A stretch of 64,000 nucleotides of DNA from Streptomyces sp. SID8374 (GTDB taxonomy: Bacteria > Actinomycetota > Actinomycetes > Streptomycetales > Streptomycetaceae): positions 2,480,001 through 2,544,000 of the forward strand of contig NZ_WWGH01000001.1 of NCBI RefSeq assembly GCF_009865135.1. Reading direction: 5' to 3'. Positions 52,604 to 60,953 of this stretch are shown here, one piece after another (within the stretch, counting starts at the first letter, position 1; every line of letters begins with the position of its first letter). Under the pieces are notes generated by a model that saw only the letters and a program-made list of their open reading frames with translations, was not told the origin of the DNA and ran no database searches. The translations under genes and the position numbers were made by a program.

Positions 52604-53008
52604 TCACGCCGCCGGGCGGGCCGGTCCGGCGTGGCCCGCCGGACCCAGCAGGGCCCTGATCGGGTGCCACAGCTCCTGGCAGGTCTGGAGCGCCAGCGCC
52701 GGCTGCGTGGCCGGGCCCGCCTCGGGCGCCGCCCGCCACAGCAGGCCGTCCGGGTGGTGCAGCACCGCCGTGACCTCGTCCGGCGTGGGCGGCCGGTCGT
52801 TGCCGCGCAGGTACACCGCCCGCAGCCCCAGATTGCGCAGCCTGGTCAGGGCGCGCGCCCGGTTCGCCGCGTGGACCAGCACCCGTACCGGGGCCCCTGG
52901 GCCCGCCCCCGTAGCGGCGCGGTGGGCCATGCCCTCCGTCGGTCTGGTGAGGGTGAGGGCCACCACCACCGTGCCGTTCGGCAACCTGCAGAAACCTCCG
53001 CCTGCCAT
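52604..53008 (-). CDS. Hypothetical protein
   Basis: A 134-residue protein, not recognised. It has a beta-strand-like centre (VRVLVHAANRARALTRLRNLG, then AVYLRGNDRPPTPDEVTAVL) and Pro/Ala-rich ends. No membrane segment is seen. GC-rich third positions support coding. ATG 53008 lies inside a longer frame to 53062 with no better start. It converges with pncA, the stops being 15 nt apart. Confidence 0.55.
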   Translation of the reverse strand: MAGGGFCRLPNGTVVVALTLTRPTEGMAHRAATGAGPGAPVRVLVHAANRARALTRLRNLGLRAVYLRGNDRPPTPDEVTAVLHHPDGLLWRAAPEAGPATQPALALQTCQELWHPIRALLGPAGHAGPARPAA

Positions 53009-53070
53009 GGATCGCACTCCCCCGTGAGACGTCGTGTCAATAAGGATGTGAACAAGACGCACCTAAACAC

Positions 53071-53106
53071 GATCGGCCGCCGCCCGCTAGAGGGCGACGG
53101 CCGATC
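53071..53106. terminator. Terminator of the M6 protease gene, 15-bp stem
   Basis: Arms 53071-53085 and 53092-53106 match at 14 of 15 pairs (one wobble) around a 6-nt loop, 27 nt after the protease stop. Confidence 0.8.
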
Positions 53107-53132
53107 ATGCTCTGACCTGGGGTTTTACGAAA

Positions 53133-55535
53133 TTATCGGCCCGAGGGGCTGACCAGCACGGTCATCGAGGAGCCGTTGAGCGGCTCCAGGACGATGGAGA
53201 TGCGGGTGTTGGTGTCAGAAACCTTGACACTGCCCGTGGGGTTCTCCTTGTACCAGTAGGTGCCCTTGCGGTCGTCGAAGACCGGGTTGCCCGGCGAGGG
53301 CTGGATCTTCAGCGGCACGTCCGCGTTGTGGAGCGTGAAGCCCTTGTTCGGGTACCAGCTGAACGGGGCGTCGAACGGCTGGATCTTGTTGCGTACGACC
53401 GTGCCGTCCTTCCACTTGAGCGGCTTGGCGTGCGAGTCGACCGGCAGGATCAGACCCTGGCCCGGGTGGACCGAGGTGTTGTTGTCCTTCTGGGAGGTGT
53501 CCCAGAGCCAGACGAGCAGACCGGTCTGGTACGCGTAGTGCTCCACCCAGCTCGGACGGGTGGTGGCGAAACCGAAGTTGTACGGGCCGACCTTGAGGGT
53601 CTCGTCGTACGACACGTACTGGCGGTTCTCCGCGATGTAGTACTGCGGGTAGTCCTTCGCGAACGACTCGCCGATCCGCGAGAAGCCCTTGGCCGACCAG
53701 CCGTTGTCGTCGCCCTCGGCGTTGTCCGAGAAGAGGACGGCACCGTCGGCCGTGATGGTGATCTCGTCGGCCGCGAAGCCCTTGCCGCCCGCGCCGCCGT
53801 CGGTCTGGTAGCGGAAGCGGAGGTCGATCTTCTTGCCCGCGTAGGCGTCCAGCGGGAAGGAGAGCTTCTTGTACGCGCCCGAGACGTCGGTCAGGGCCGG
53901 CTTGTCGCTGGCGTCGCGCGGGATGGCCTGGCCGTCGGCGGTGCCGTCGAGTGCGGTCCAGCTCGTGCCGCCGTTGTCCGACACCTCGGTGTAGAGGAAG
54001 TCGTAGTCGGCCTCGATGTCGTACCAGCCCGAAAGGTCCAGCTTCGCCGAGGACTTGCCGGTCAGGTCGACCGAACGGGTCAGGGTGTTCGACAGGTTGT
54101 CGCCCTGGTCGCTCCACCACTGCTTGGTGCCCTGCGCGGGCTTGACGACCGTGGTGGTCACCGACTTGGCCGGCAGTTCGACGACGAGCGCCTGCGGGTC
54201 CTTGGTGTTGTACTCCGAGACGCCCAGCTTGTGCAGCGAGGTCTTGCCCGCCTTGGCCGTGTCGTAGTCCAGCCAGCCGAGCTGGAGCTTGTCCCACGAG
54301 GTCATGTCGCCCGGCAGGTTGCCGATCTCGCCCTTGCCGGTGCCGAGCCAGGAGCCCGCCGACATCAGGGACCAGAAGCCGACCGAGTTCTCGCCGCCGC
54401 CGGAGGTGTCGTACAGGTCCGGCAGACCGAGGTCGTGGGCGTACTCGTGGGCGAAGACGCCCAGGCCGCCGTTCTCGGGCTGGACGGTGTAGTCGCCGAC
54501 CCAGATGCCGGTGTCACCGATCTGCGCGCCGCCGGCCTTGTTCTCGGCCGGGCCGGTCAGGCCCGCGTTGGTGCCGTACGCGTACCAGCGGTGCGCCCAG
54601 ATGGCGTCGCCGCCCTGCGCGCCGCCGCCGGCCGACTCGTCCTCGCCCGCGTGGACGATCTGGAAGTGGTCGATGTAGCCGTCCGGCTCGTTGAAGTCGC
54701 CGTCGCCGTCGTAGTCGTAGCGGTCCCACTGGTCGTACTCGGCCAGGTCCGCCTTGATCTGCGCGTCCGTGCGGCCCTTGGCCTTCTGGTCGGCGACCCA
54801 GGCGTTGACGCCGTCGCGGACCGCGTCCCACACGTTGGCGCAGTTGGACTGGCCGCAGTAGTTGGAGCCGTAACGGGCCTCGTTGTAGTCGACCTTCACC
54901 CAGTCGGAGACCGCGCCGTCGACCGAGTAGCGGCCCGAGGAGGTCTTCTCGTAGTAGGTCTTGAGCGAGTGGACGTCCTTGCCCTCGCCGAAGTACAGCT
55001 TCTCGAAGTGCGCCCGGTTGTAATCGGCCTTCCAGGCGGTGCTGTTGTCCTTCTTCGGGTCCGGCTTGGCGATCTGGTTGTGCGCCGGGCCGGGCGTGCC
55101 GCCGTACTTCTTGACCGGGGGCTTGGGGCCGTCGCCGTCCGGGTCGAACATCGTGGTGTCGTCGACCTTGTCGCCGAACTCCAGCAGGATGGTGAAGATC
55201 TTGTCGGTCTTCTCCCGGCCGAGCTCCACGTACTTCTTGTCGCCGAGCTTGACGACCTTGGAACCGCTCCTGGCCGTCACCTTCTTGTCCCCGGCGAGCA
55301 CCTGCTCCAGCGCGGCCTCCCGCTGCGCTGCCTGCTGCTCGCTGAAGGGACCTTCGAGGTTGTGCTCCACATGCCCCTTGGCCGGCGCCGGGTCCTGGCG
55401 GTGGGCGGCGGAAGCGGCGGAACCTGACGTGGTGTCATGCGCCTGGGCGGTGGCGAAAGTCGACGCCGTCGCGGCGGTCGCGGCCATGGCCACGACAACA
55501 GCAGCGGCGCGAAGCGCCCGTCTCTGATTGGTCAC
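53133..55535 (-). CDS. Secreted M6 metalloprotease (immune inhibitor A-like)
   Basis: An 800-residue exported zinc protease. The signal peptide (RRALRAAAVVVAMAATAAT) is followed by a propeptide to about 110. The catalytic domain (about 110-450) has the zinc motif HEYAHDLGLPD with H363, E364 and H367 and a later Met-turn region (SLMSAGSWLG). DYDGDGDFNEPDGYIDHF looks like a calcium site. The remaining part holds a jelly-roll/MAM-like carbohydrate or protein-binding domain and a C-terminal PPC-like domain. It matches Bacillus InhA-type proteins and was seen to be common in streptomycetes. GTG 55535 follows GGGGAGGAC by 9 nt. Confidence 0.9.
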   Translation of the reverse strand: MTNQRRALRAAAVVVAMAATAATASTFATAQAHDTTSGSAASAAHRQDPAPAKGHVEHNLEGPFSEQQAAQREAALEQVLAGDKKVTARSGSKVVKLGDKKYVELGREKTDKIFTILLEFGDKVDDTTMFDPDGDGPKPPVKKYGGTPGPAHNQIAKPDPKKDNSTAWKADYNRAHFEKLYFGEGKDVHSLKTYYEKTSSGRYSVDGAVSDWVKVDYNEARYGSNYCGQSNCANVWDAVRDGVNAWVADQKAKGRTDAQIKADLAEYDQWDRYDYDGDGDFNEPDGYIDHFQIVHAGEDESAGGGAQGGDAIWAHRWYAYGTNAGLTGPAENKAGGAQIGDTGIWVGDYTVQPENGGLGVFAHEYAHDLGLPDLYDTSGGGENSVGFWSLMSAGSWLGTGKGEIGNLPGDMTSWDKLQLGWLDYDTAKAGKTSLHKLGVSEYNTKDPQALVVELPAKSVTTTVVKPAQGTKQWWSDQGDNLSNTLTRSVDLTGKSSAKLDLSGWYDIEADYDFLYTEVSDNGGTSWTALDGTADGQAIPRDASDKPALTDVSGAYKKLSFPLDAYAGKKIDLRFRYQTDGGAGGKGFAADEITITADGAVLFSDNAEGDDNGWSAKGFSRIGESFAKDYPQYYIAENRQYVSYDETLKVGPYNFGFATTRPSWVEHYAYQTGLLVWLWDTSQKDNNTSVHPGQGLILPVDSHAKPLKWKDGTVVRNKIQPFDAPFSWYPNKGFTLHNADVPLKIQPSPGNPVFDDRKGTYWYKENPTGSVKVSDTNTRISIVLEPLNGSSMTVLVSPSGR

Positions 55536-55904
55536 TTGATGCAGTCCTCCCCGGGCGTCCGCGCAGCGGCCAGGGGGGTATGGAGAGGGCCGCGCGCGTA
55601 AACGCGTCACAAGTGACGACATTCGATCGGAGTTGCGAGAGAAAAGACAGACCTTGACTTGAACAGACCAAGTGCACTATGCAGGAGCGCTTTCCCGATA
55701 TACGGACAGGATCCCCGCCAACGGGCGCGCCGCACCGTCCGGTTGGTGAGAGGCGTGACTCCGTGCGCCCCCTGTGCACCGGTACCGTGGGTTAGGTCAC
55801 GCTTACTACCGGTCCCGGTCGGGCATCCACCGTCGTAGGGTCGGAAGGCACTCGTGCATGTGCCGACCGCTCGCCCATCCGACGTCCCGAGGACGGAAAC
55901 CGTC
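55536..55904. promoter_or_regulatory. Divergent intergenic region with a short palindrome
   Basis: 369 nt between the M6 protease (minus) and a small membrane gene (plus). CGTCAC-AA-GTGACG (55605-55618) is a perfect 14-bp palindrome about 70 nt upstream of the protease start, where a regulator could act. The stretch 55620-55700 is AT-richer and probably holds the protease promoter. No coding frame seems real. Confidence 0.5.
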
Positions 55905-56231
55905 ATGCCGCGTCCGACTGCCGCACAGCTCGTCTACGGTTCGGCCACCGTCATCTGTACGACCCTCGCCCTGCTGCTGCTCTCCGGTACGGAGTCCGGG
56001 ATCGGCGTGGGCCTCGCCGCCGTCACCGCGCTCGCGCTCGGCCTGCTCGTGGCCGTACGCCTGCCCCAGCCCCGGCAGACCGCCCCGGCCCGGACGGCGC
56101 ACCCGCACCACACCGCCCACGCCTCCGCCGCCCGTACGCACCGCGTCCTGGACTCCCTGGGAGCCCGGGAGCGGGTGCCGGCCGCCCGCTCGTCCCAGCA
56201 GGCGAACCGGCAGCACTCGCTGCGCCGCTGA
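55905..56231 (+). CDS. Small membrane protein
   Basis: A 108-residue protein with two hydrophobic segments (QLVYGSATVICTTLALLLL and IGVGLAAVTALALGLLVAV) and a basic, Ala/His/Arg-rich C-terminal tail. No family recognised. I prefer ATG 55905, with GAGGACGG 8-12 nt upstream, over the in-frame start at 55854. It converges with the first RDD protein gene, the stops being 58 nt apart. Confidence 0.65.
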   Translation: MPRPTAAQLVYGSATVICTTLALLLLSGTESGIGVGLAAVTALALGLLVAVRLPQPRQTAPARTAHPHHTAHASAARTHRVLDSLGARERVPAARSSQQANRQHSLRR

Positions 56232-56289
56232 GCGATCCGCGCCTTCGGCAGCCGGACGGGACGACGTGCCCGCCCGGCTGTCGGCCTGC

Positions 56290-56958
56290 CTACCTGGCCA
56301 CGACCACCACGGTCTTGGCCGCCTTGTCCTGGAGCGCCTGCCGGTAGGGCTTGTCCGTGAACATCAGCACGATGTTGATCAGCCACCACAGGCACGGGCA
56401 GCACAGCAGCGCCGGGGCCCACAGGACGACGGCCCGCATCAGCGCCGCGCCGGTGTCGGGCACCCGGCCGTCGTTGAGCATGGCCACGCGCAGCTTCAGC
56501 AGCCGCTTGCCCAGGGTCCGGCCGTCCTTGTGCGTGAAGTACGTGTCGTACGCGACGTAGACGACCAGGCCGATCAGCGACCACAGGAACTGGTGGCCGC
56601 TGTAGGCGCCGTCGAACCCGTTGTCACCGTCCCCGTCGACATCGATCGCCCCGCCCCACGGCAACGAGATCAGATAGAGCGGGATCGAGATGATGAGGAA
56701 GTCGATCAGCCGGGCCAGGATCCGCTTGCCCGGCTCGGCCAGCGGCGGCATCCCGGCCAGGGGGTCCGGCGCCCCGAAACCCCCGCTGCCGCCGTACGGG
56801 TCGTTCGGCGGGGGCGGCGGAGGGGGCGGCGCGCTCCCGTAGGGCGGCCGGCCGTACGGCGGCTGACCGTCCGACGGCGGCGGGGGCTCCTGCGGCTTCT
56901 TGACGAACGGATCGTCGTCCTCGGGCGGCTGGCCGGGCGTCGGCTGGTCGTTGCTCAT
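56290..56958 (-). CDS. RDD family membrane protein
   Basis: A 222-residue protein. The first 75 residues are a Pro/Gly/Tyr-rich disordered cytoplasmic tail; residues 75-220 are the RDD domain with three membrane segments: ILARLIDFLIISIPLYLI carrying the Arg-Asp pair, FLWSLIGLVVYVAYDTYF, and the helix before KPYRQALQDKAAKTVVV. DGRTLGKRLLKLRV is the central RDD signature. The family is often a channel or assembly-type protein of unclear role. ATG 56958. It lies downstream of the second RDD gene in the same direction. Confidence 0.88.
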   Translation of the reverse strand: MSNDQPTPGQPPEDDDPFVKKPQEPPPPSDGQPPYGRPPYGSAPPPPPPPPNDPYGGSGGFGAPDPLAGMPPLAEPGKRILARLIDFLIISIPLYLISLPWGGAIDVDGDGDNGFDGAYSGHQFLWSLIGLVVYVAYDTYFTHKDGRTLGKRLLKLRVAMLNDGRVPDTGAALMRAVVLWAPALLCCPCLWWLINIVLMFTDKPYRQALQDKAAKTVVVVAR

Positions 56959-57070
56959 GGGGGCAGTGCATCCCGTGCCACCGGGGCCCGCAACGGCTCA
57001 GGTGCGTTCGGGGGACGCGGGGCGGCATACGAGTCTACGGCGGGCCTCCGCAGGCCGCCCGCTCATCCGC

Positions 57071-58738
57071 TCAGCCCGCCACGAACGTGCGGGCCGCCTT
57101 GTCGTGCCAGCACTGGCGCCAGGGCCGGTCGACCAGGCACCAGAGCACATTGACCACGCCGATGACCAGGAGCCCCAGCACCCCGTAGACGAGCCAGCGG
57201 CGCAGGGCCGCACCCAGCGTGGGCGCGTCATGGGACTCGATGTCCCGTACGTCGAGGCCGAACAGCTTCTTGCCCAGCGTGCGGCCCCACTTGGCGGTGG
57301 GCAGCGCCTCCAGGAGGAAGCCGAGGACGAGGAAGGCCGCGAGCAGGGCCCCGAGCAGCGTCCCGGTGGTGGAGTCCAGCAGCCAGACGGTGACGGTCTC
57401 GCCGGTCTGCTTCGCCGCGGTGATCTTCCGGTCGATGTGGTCCATCGCCTGGGTGCCCAGGGGGATGGCGACCGCGCCGACGACCGCGCCGAGCACCAGG
57501 TTGTCGACCAGCCGGGCGGCGAACCGCTTGCCGAGCCCGGCGGGCCGGGCCGCCGCCTGGGAGCGGACGAGCTGCTGGAAGGGGTCGTCGGCCGCCGGGG
57601 GCTTCCAGGGCACGACGGGCTGGTCCGCCGCCGCCCCGGACTGCGCGAAGGGGGGCTGCTGTTGCTGGTGGGGCAGGGGGTGGGGCGTCGGCTGAGGCGC
57701 CTGCTGGAGCTGCTGCTGCGGTTCGGGCTGGGCCAGTTGGTGGACCTGCTGCGCCCAGGACGCCGAACCGCCACCGGGGCCCGGGGTGAGCGGCGTGGGG
57801 GCGACAGGGGCGGGCGCGGGGGCCTGGACCGGTCCCTGCCGCGCCTCCTGAGGTGCGGGGGCGGGGGCCTGCACCGGAAGGGGCTGAGCGGTGGCGGCCG
57901 GAAGCGCCTGCGGCCCCTGCGGCGTACCGGCGTTCGGCTGTACGGGGTCGGGGCGCGGGGCGCTTCCCCGTACGGCATTCGGCTGTACGAGGTCGGACTG
58001 CGGGGCGCTCCCCCGTACCGCACTCGGCTGTACGAGGTCGGGGTGCGGGGCGCCTCCCCGTACCGCATTCGGCTGTACGAGGTCGGACTGCGGGGCGCTC
58101 CCCCGTACCGCATTCGGCTGTACGAGGTCGGGGTGCGGGGCGCCTCCCCGTACCGCATTCGGCTGTACGGGGTCGAGGTGCGGGGCGTTCGGCTGTGCGG
58201 CGCCGGGCTGCGGGCCCGTCGCGCGGATCGTGACCGTGCCCTCCGTCGGCGGGCGCGCCCCGGCCTCCGCAGCGGCCCCGCCGTCGCTCCCGCTGTCCCG
58301 CATCCCCGGCAGCGCACCGCGGGTCGGGTCCTGCGCGAGGGGTGCCCGCGGGTCGGCCGGGGGCGCGGCGGGCTCCGGTGCCGGGCCGCCGCCCCAGGAG
58401 ACCCGGTGGTCCCGCTCGCCGCCGAAGCCGGTCTGGCGCGCGGAGTCCGCCTGCCAGACGGACCCGGCCTCGGACGAGGCCCCGGCCTCCCGGCGGTCGG
58501 CGCCGGCGGACCCGCCCGACGTGTTCGAGCCACCCGGGCCGTCCGCGATCCCCTCCTCCTCGTCGAAGAAGATCGGCCCGGTCTCCTCCACCGGCGCGGC
58601 CTGCTGGGGCGCGGGCCGGCTCGTACCCGGGACCCAGGACGCGCCGTTCCAGTACCGGACGTAACCGGGGATGGAGGGGTCGGGGTAGTAGCCCTCACGT
58701 GGGCTGTCGTCACCGGGTGCCGGAGTTGGCGCGCTCAT
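57071..58738 (-). CDS. DUF2510/RDD protein with repeat-rich linker
   Basis: A 555-residue protein. Residues about 14-40 form a DUF2510-like motif (GYYPDPSIPGYVRYWNGASW). A very long disordered region (about 45-385) follows, including a 15-residue repeat (QPNAVRGSAPQSDLV type) coded by a 45-bp DNA array. Residues about 385-550 are the RDD domain: GLGKRFAARLVDNLVLGAVVG, WGRTLGKKLFGLDVRDI, and the final CWHDKAARTFV. The three membrane segments are present. ATG 58738. The tandem RDD pair with the preceding gene suggests co-function in the membrane. The DUF2510 domain recurs in actinobacterial membrane proteins, role unknown. Confidence 0.85.
   Translation of the reverse strand: MSAPTPAPGDDSPREGYYPDPSIPGYVRYWNGASWVPGTSRPAPQQAAPVEETGPIFFDEEEGIADGPGGSNTSGGSAGADRREAGASSEAGSVWQADSARQTGFGGERDHRVSWGGGPAPEPAAPPADPRAPLAQDPTRGALPGMRDSGSDGGAAAEAGARPPTEGTVTIRATGPQPGAAQPNAPHLDPVQPNAVRGGAPHPDLVQPNAVRGSAPQSDLVQPNAVRGGAPHPDLVQPSAVRGSAPQSDLVQPNAVRGSAPRPDPVQPNAGTPQGPQALPAATAQPLPVQAPAPAPQEARQGPVQAPAPAPVAPTPLTPGPGGGSASWAQQVHQLAQPEPQQQLQQAPQPTPHPLPHQQQQPPFAQSGAAADQPVVPWKPPAADDPFQQLVRSQAAARPAGLGKRFAARLVDNLVLGAVVGAVAIPLGTQAMDHIDRKITAAKQTGETVTVWLLDSTTGTLLGALLAAFLVLGFLLEALPTAKWGRTLGKKLFGLDVRDIESHDAPTLGAALRRWLVYGVLGLLVIGVVNVLWCLVDRPWRQCWHDKAARTFVAG
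57940..58194. repeat. 45-bp minisatellite inside the RDD protein gene
   Basis: Five full 45-bp units (57940-58164) and a 30-bp partial (58165-58194), in frame, each giving a 15-residue repeat. Units alternate between a GGACTGCGGGGCGCTCC type and a GGGTGCGGGGCGCCTCC type, so the array is a 90-bp higher-order repeat. Copy number is likely to vary between strains. Confidence 0.9.
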
Positions 58739-58959
58739 CAGCGGGTCCCGTATCTCTTCGAGGCCTCAGGCCGTCCCCGGAGTGCGGGCGGACGGCCTCA
58801 ATACAAGGGTCCACATCTATCAGACCGCCACGTATCCCCGGGCCGGTCCGCCTGTTTGGGACCACTTTCGCGACGGATCGAAGTTTTTTTGAGAAGTCGC
58901 GTAATAGGTGGCGGGGAGGGCGCTCTCTCCTTGTGCGGGACGGTCAGCGGGACCGGCCC

Positions 58960-59469
58960 ATGAGCACCGGAAGGTCGTGCATTCTCATGATGAGCATCGT
59001 GGAACGTGAGCTGGAGCTGAAGCTCGTCCTGTCCCCCGAGCGGTCCATCCCGGTCCCCGCCCGGCTGACGTACCGCACCGACGACCCGTACGCCGTGCAC
59101 ATCGCCTTCCACATCGGCTCCGAGTCGCCCGTGCACTGGACGTTCGCCCGGGAGCTGCTGGTGGAAGGGGTGTTCCGGCCGTGCGGGCACGGGGACGTGC
59201 GGATCTGGCCGACGAAGATCGACAACCGCAGCGTGATCTGCGTGGCCCTCACCTCCCCCGACGGCAACGCCCTCCTGGAGGTGCCCTCGGCCGCCGTCGC
59301 CGCCTGGGTGGAGCGCACGCTGCGCGCGGTGCCGCCGGGCACGGAGAGCGACCGGCTCGGGATCGACGAGGCGCTGGCGGAGCTGCTGGCCCCGCTGCCT
59401 GCGGACGACCTGTGGCTGAGCGACCCGTGGTCGGCGGACGAGTCGCCGTCCCAGGACGGTGAGGCGTGA
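58960..59469 (+). CDS. ssgG: SsgA-like sporulation and cell division regulator (SALP)
   Basis: A 169-residue SALP. VERELELKLVLSPERSIPVPARLTYRT (in outline), DPYAVHIAFHIG, WTFARELLVEGVFRPCGHGDVRIWP and SPDGNALLEVPSAAVAAWV match the SsgA/SsgB family, found only in sporulating actinomycetes, where members direct septum siting and peptidoglycan remodelling. By gene order the S. coelicolor counterpart would be SsgG; that symbol rests on memory of synteny, not on sequence comparison. Start uncertain between ATG 58960, 58987 and 58990; none has a strong ribosome site. Confidence 0.85.
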   Translation: MSTGRSCILMMSIVERELELKLVLSPERSIPVPARLTYRTDDPYAVHIAFHIGSESPVHWTFARELLVEGVFRPCGHGDVRIWPTKIDNRSVICVALTSPDGNALLEVPSAAVAAWVERTLRAVPPGTESDRLGIDEALAELLAPLPADDLWLSDPWSADESPSQDGEA

Positions 59470-59491
59470 GGGCCCCCGTAAAGGGCGGGTG

Positions 59492-60859
59492 TCAGAAGAG
59501 CTTGCCGGGGTTGAGGAGGCCGAGCGGGTCGAAGGCGGCCTTGATACCGCGCTGCAACTCGATACCGGTCTCGCCCAGTTCGCGGGCGAGCCACTCCTTC
59601 TTGAGGACGCCGACGCCGTGTTCGCCGGTGATGGTCCCGCCCAGCTCCAGACCGAGCGCCATGATCGCGTCGAAGGACTCGCGGGCCCGGCGGGACTCGT
59701 CGGGGTCGGTGTGGTCGAAGCAGACGACGGGGTGGGTGTTGCCGTCGCCCGCGTGGGAGCAGACGCCGATGGTGAGGCCGTACCGCTCGGCGATGGCCGC
59801 CGTGCCCGCGAGCATCTCGCCGAGCCGGGAGCGCGGTACGCAGACGTCGTCGATCATCGTGGCGGACTTGACTGCCTCCAGCGCGGTGAGCGACATCCGG
59901 CGGGCCTGGAGGAGGAGTTCGGACTCGGCCGGGTTATCCGCCGGGACCACTTCGGTGGCCCCCGCAGCCGTGCAGAGCGCCCCGACAGCGGCGAGGTCGG
60001 CCGCCGGGTCCGGGGTGTCGAAGGCGCAGAGGAGGAGCGCCTCGGTGGTCTCGGGCAGCCCCATGGAGGCCAGCTTGTTGACGGCACGCACGGTCGTCCG
60101 GTCCATCAGTTCGAGGAGTGACGGCGTGTGACCGCGCTCCATGATCCGGCACACAGCGTCACAGGCGGCGGCTGCCGAGGGGAACTCGGCGGCGAGGACG
60201 AGCTGCTGCGGCGGCTGCGGTCTGAGCGCGAGGACGGCCTTGACGACGATCCCGAGGCTGCCCTCGGAGCCGACGAAGAGCCGGGTGAGGTCGTACCCGG
60301 CGACGCCTTTCGCCGTACGTCGGCCGGTGGTCAGGAGCCGCCCGTCGGCGAGGACGACGTCCAGACCGAGGACGTACTCGGCGGTGACCCCGTACTTCAC
60401 ACAGCACAGGCCGCCGGAGGCCGTGCCGATGTTGCCGCCGATGGTGCACGTCTCCCAGCTGGAGGGGTCCGGCGGGTAGTAGAGGCCGTGTTCGTTCACC
60501 GCGCGTGACAGCACCGCGTTGATGACGCCCGGCTCCACGACGGCGATCCGGTCGACCGGGCTGATCTCCAGGATCCGGTCCATCCGCACCAGGGAGAGCA
60601 CGATGCAGCCGTCCGAGGCGTTGGCCGCGCCGGACAGGCCGGTGCGGGCGCCCTGCGGGACGACCGGGACGCGCAGTTCGGTGGCGGTGCGCATGACGTG
60701 CTGGACCTGCTCGACCGTGCGCGGGAGCACGACGACGGCCGGGGTGCCTGCCGCGCAGAAGCTCGCCATGTCGTGGGCGTAGGACGCGGTGACGTCCGGA
60801 TCGGTGATCAGGGCCTCGGCGGGGAGCCCGGTGCGCAGGCGTTCGAGAAGATCGCTCAT
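59492..60859 (-). CDS. FAD-linked oxidase (GlcD/D-lactate dehydrogenase-like)
   Basis: A 455-residue flavoenzyme. The FAD-binding domain (VAO/PCMH type, about 30-210) has VVPQGARTGLSGAAN and VEPGVINAVL, then GNIGTASGGLCCVKYG, which cradles FAD. The C-terminal oxidase domain ends HAGDGNTHPV and EHGVGVLKKEWL, where the two His and Glu bind the metal and 2-hydroxyacid. It should oxidise glycolate, D-lactate or a similar 2-hydroxyacid; no partner subunits are adjacent. ATG 60859 is the start; a frame reaching to 62332 is a shadow of the TPR gene. Convergent with the SALP gene. Confidence 0.9.
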   Translation of the reverse strand: MSDLLERLRTGLPAEALITDPDVTASYAHDMASFCAAGTPAVVVLPRTVEQVQHVMRTATELRVPVVPQGARTGLSGAANASDGCIVLSLVRMDRILEISPVDRIAVVEPGVINAVLSRAVNEHGLYYPPDPSSWETCTIGGNIGTASGGLCCVKYGVTAEYVLGLDVVLADGRLLTTGRRTAKGVAGYDLTRLFVGSEGSLGIVVKAVLALRPQPPQQLVLAAEFPSAAAACDAVCRIMERGHTPSLLELMDRTTVRAVNKLASMGLPETTEALLLCAFDTPDPAADLAAVGALCTAAGATEVVPADNPAESELLLQARRMSLTALEAVKSATMIDDVCVPRSRLGEMLAGTAAIAERYGLTIGVCSHAGDGNTHPVVCFDHTDPDESRRARESFDAIMALGLELGGTITGEHGVGVLKKEWLARELGETGIELQRGIKAAFDPLGLLNPGKLF

Positions 60860-60935
60860 GGTTCCAGCGTGGCACCCGGGGGCCAATGGTGTGAACCCGT
60901 CGGCGGGGGCGATCCCCAAGGAGCGGTGTGCTCGT

Positions 60936-60953
60936 ATGACTGACGCACAGTGA
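60936..60953 (+). CDS. Five-codon mini-ORF coupled to the TPR gene
   Basis: ATG ACT GAC GCA CAG TGA (MTDAQ) follows AAGGAG by 13 nt and its TGA overlaps the ATG of the TPR gene (TGATG). It probably lets ribosomes reinitiate at 60953, whose own ribosome site is poor. It could be chance. Confidence 0.35.
   Translation: MTDAQ

Noticed and set aside
57940..58194. Regular spaced repeats resembling a CRISPR array
   Set aside because: Units are contiguous, in frame, alternate in type and have no unique spacers. A coding minisatellite.
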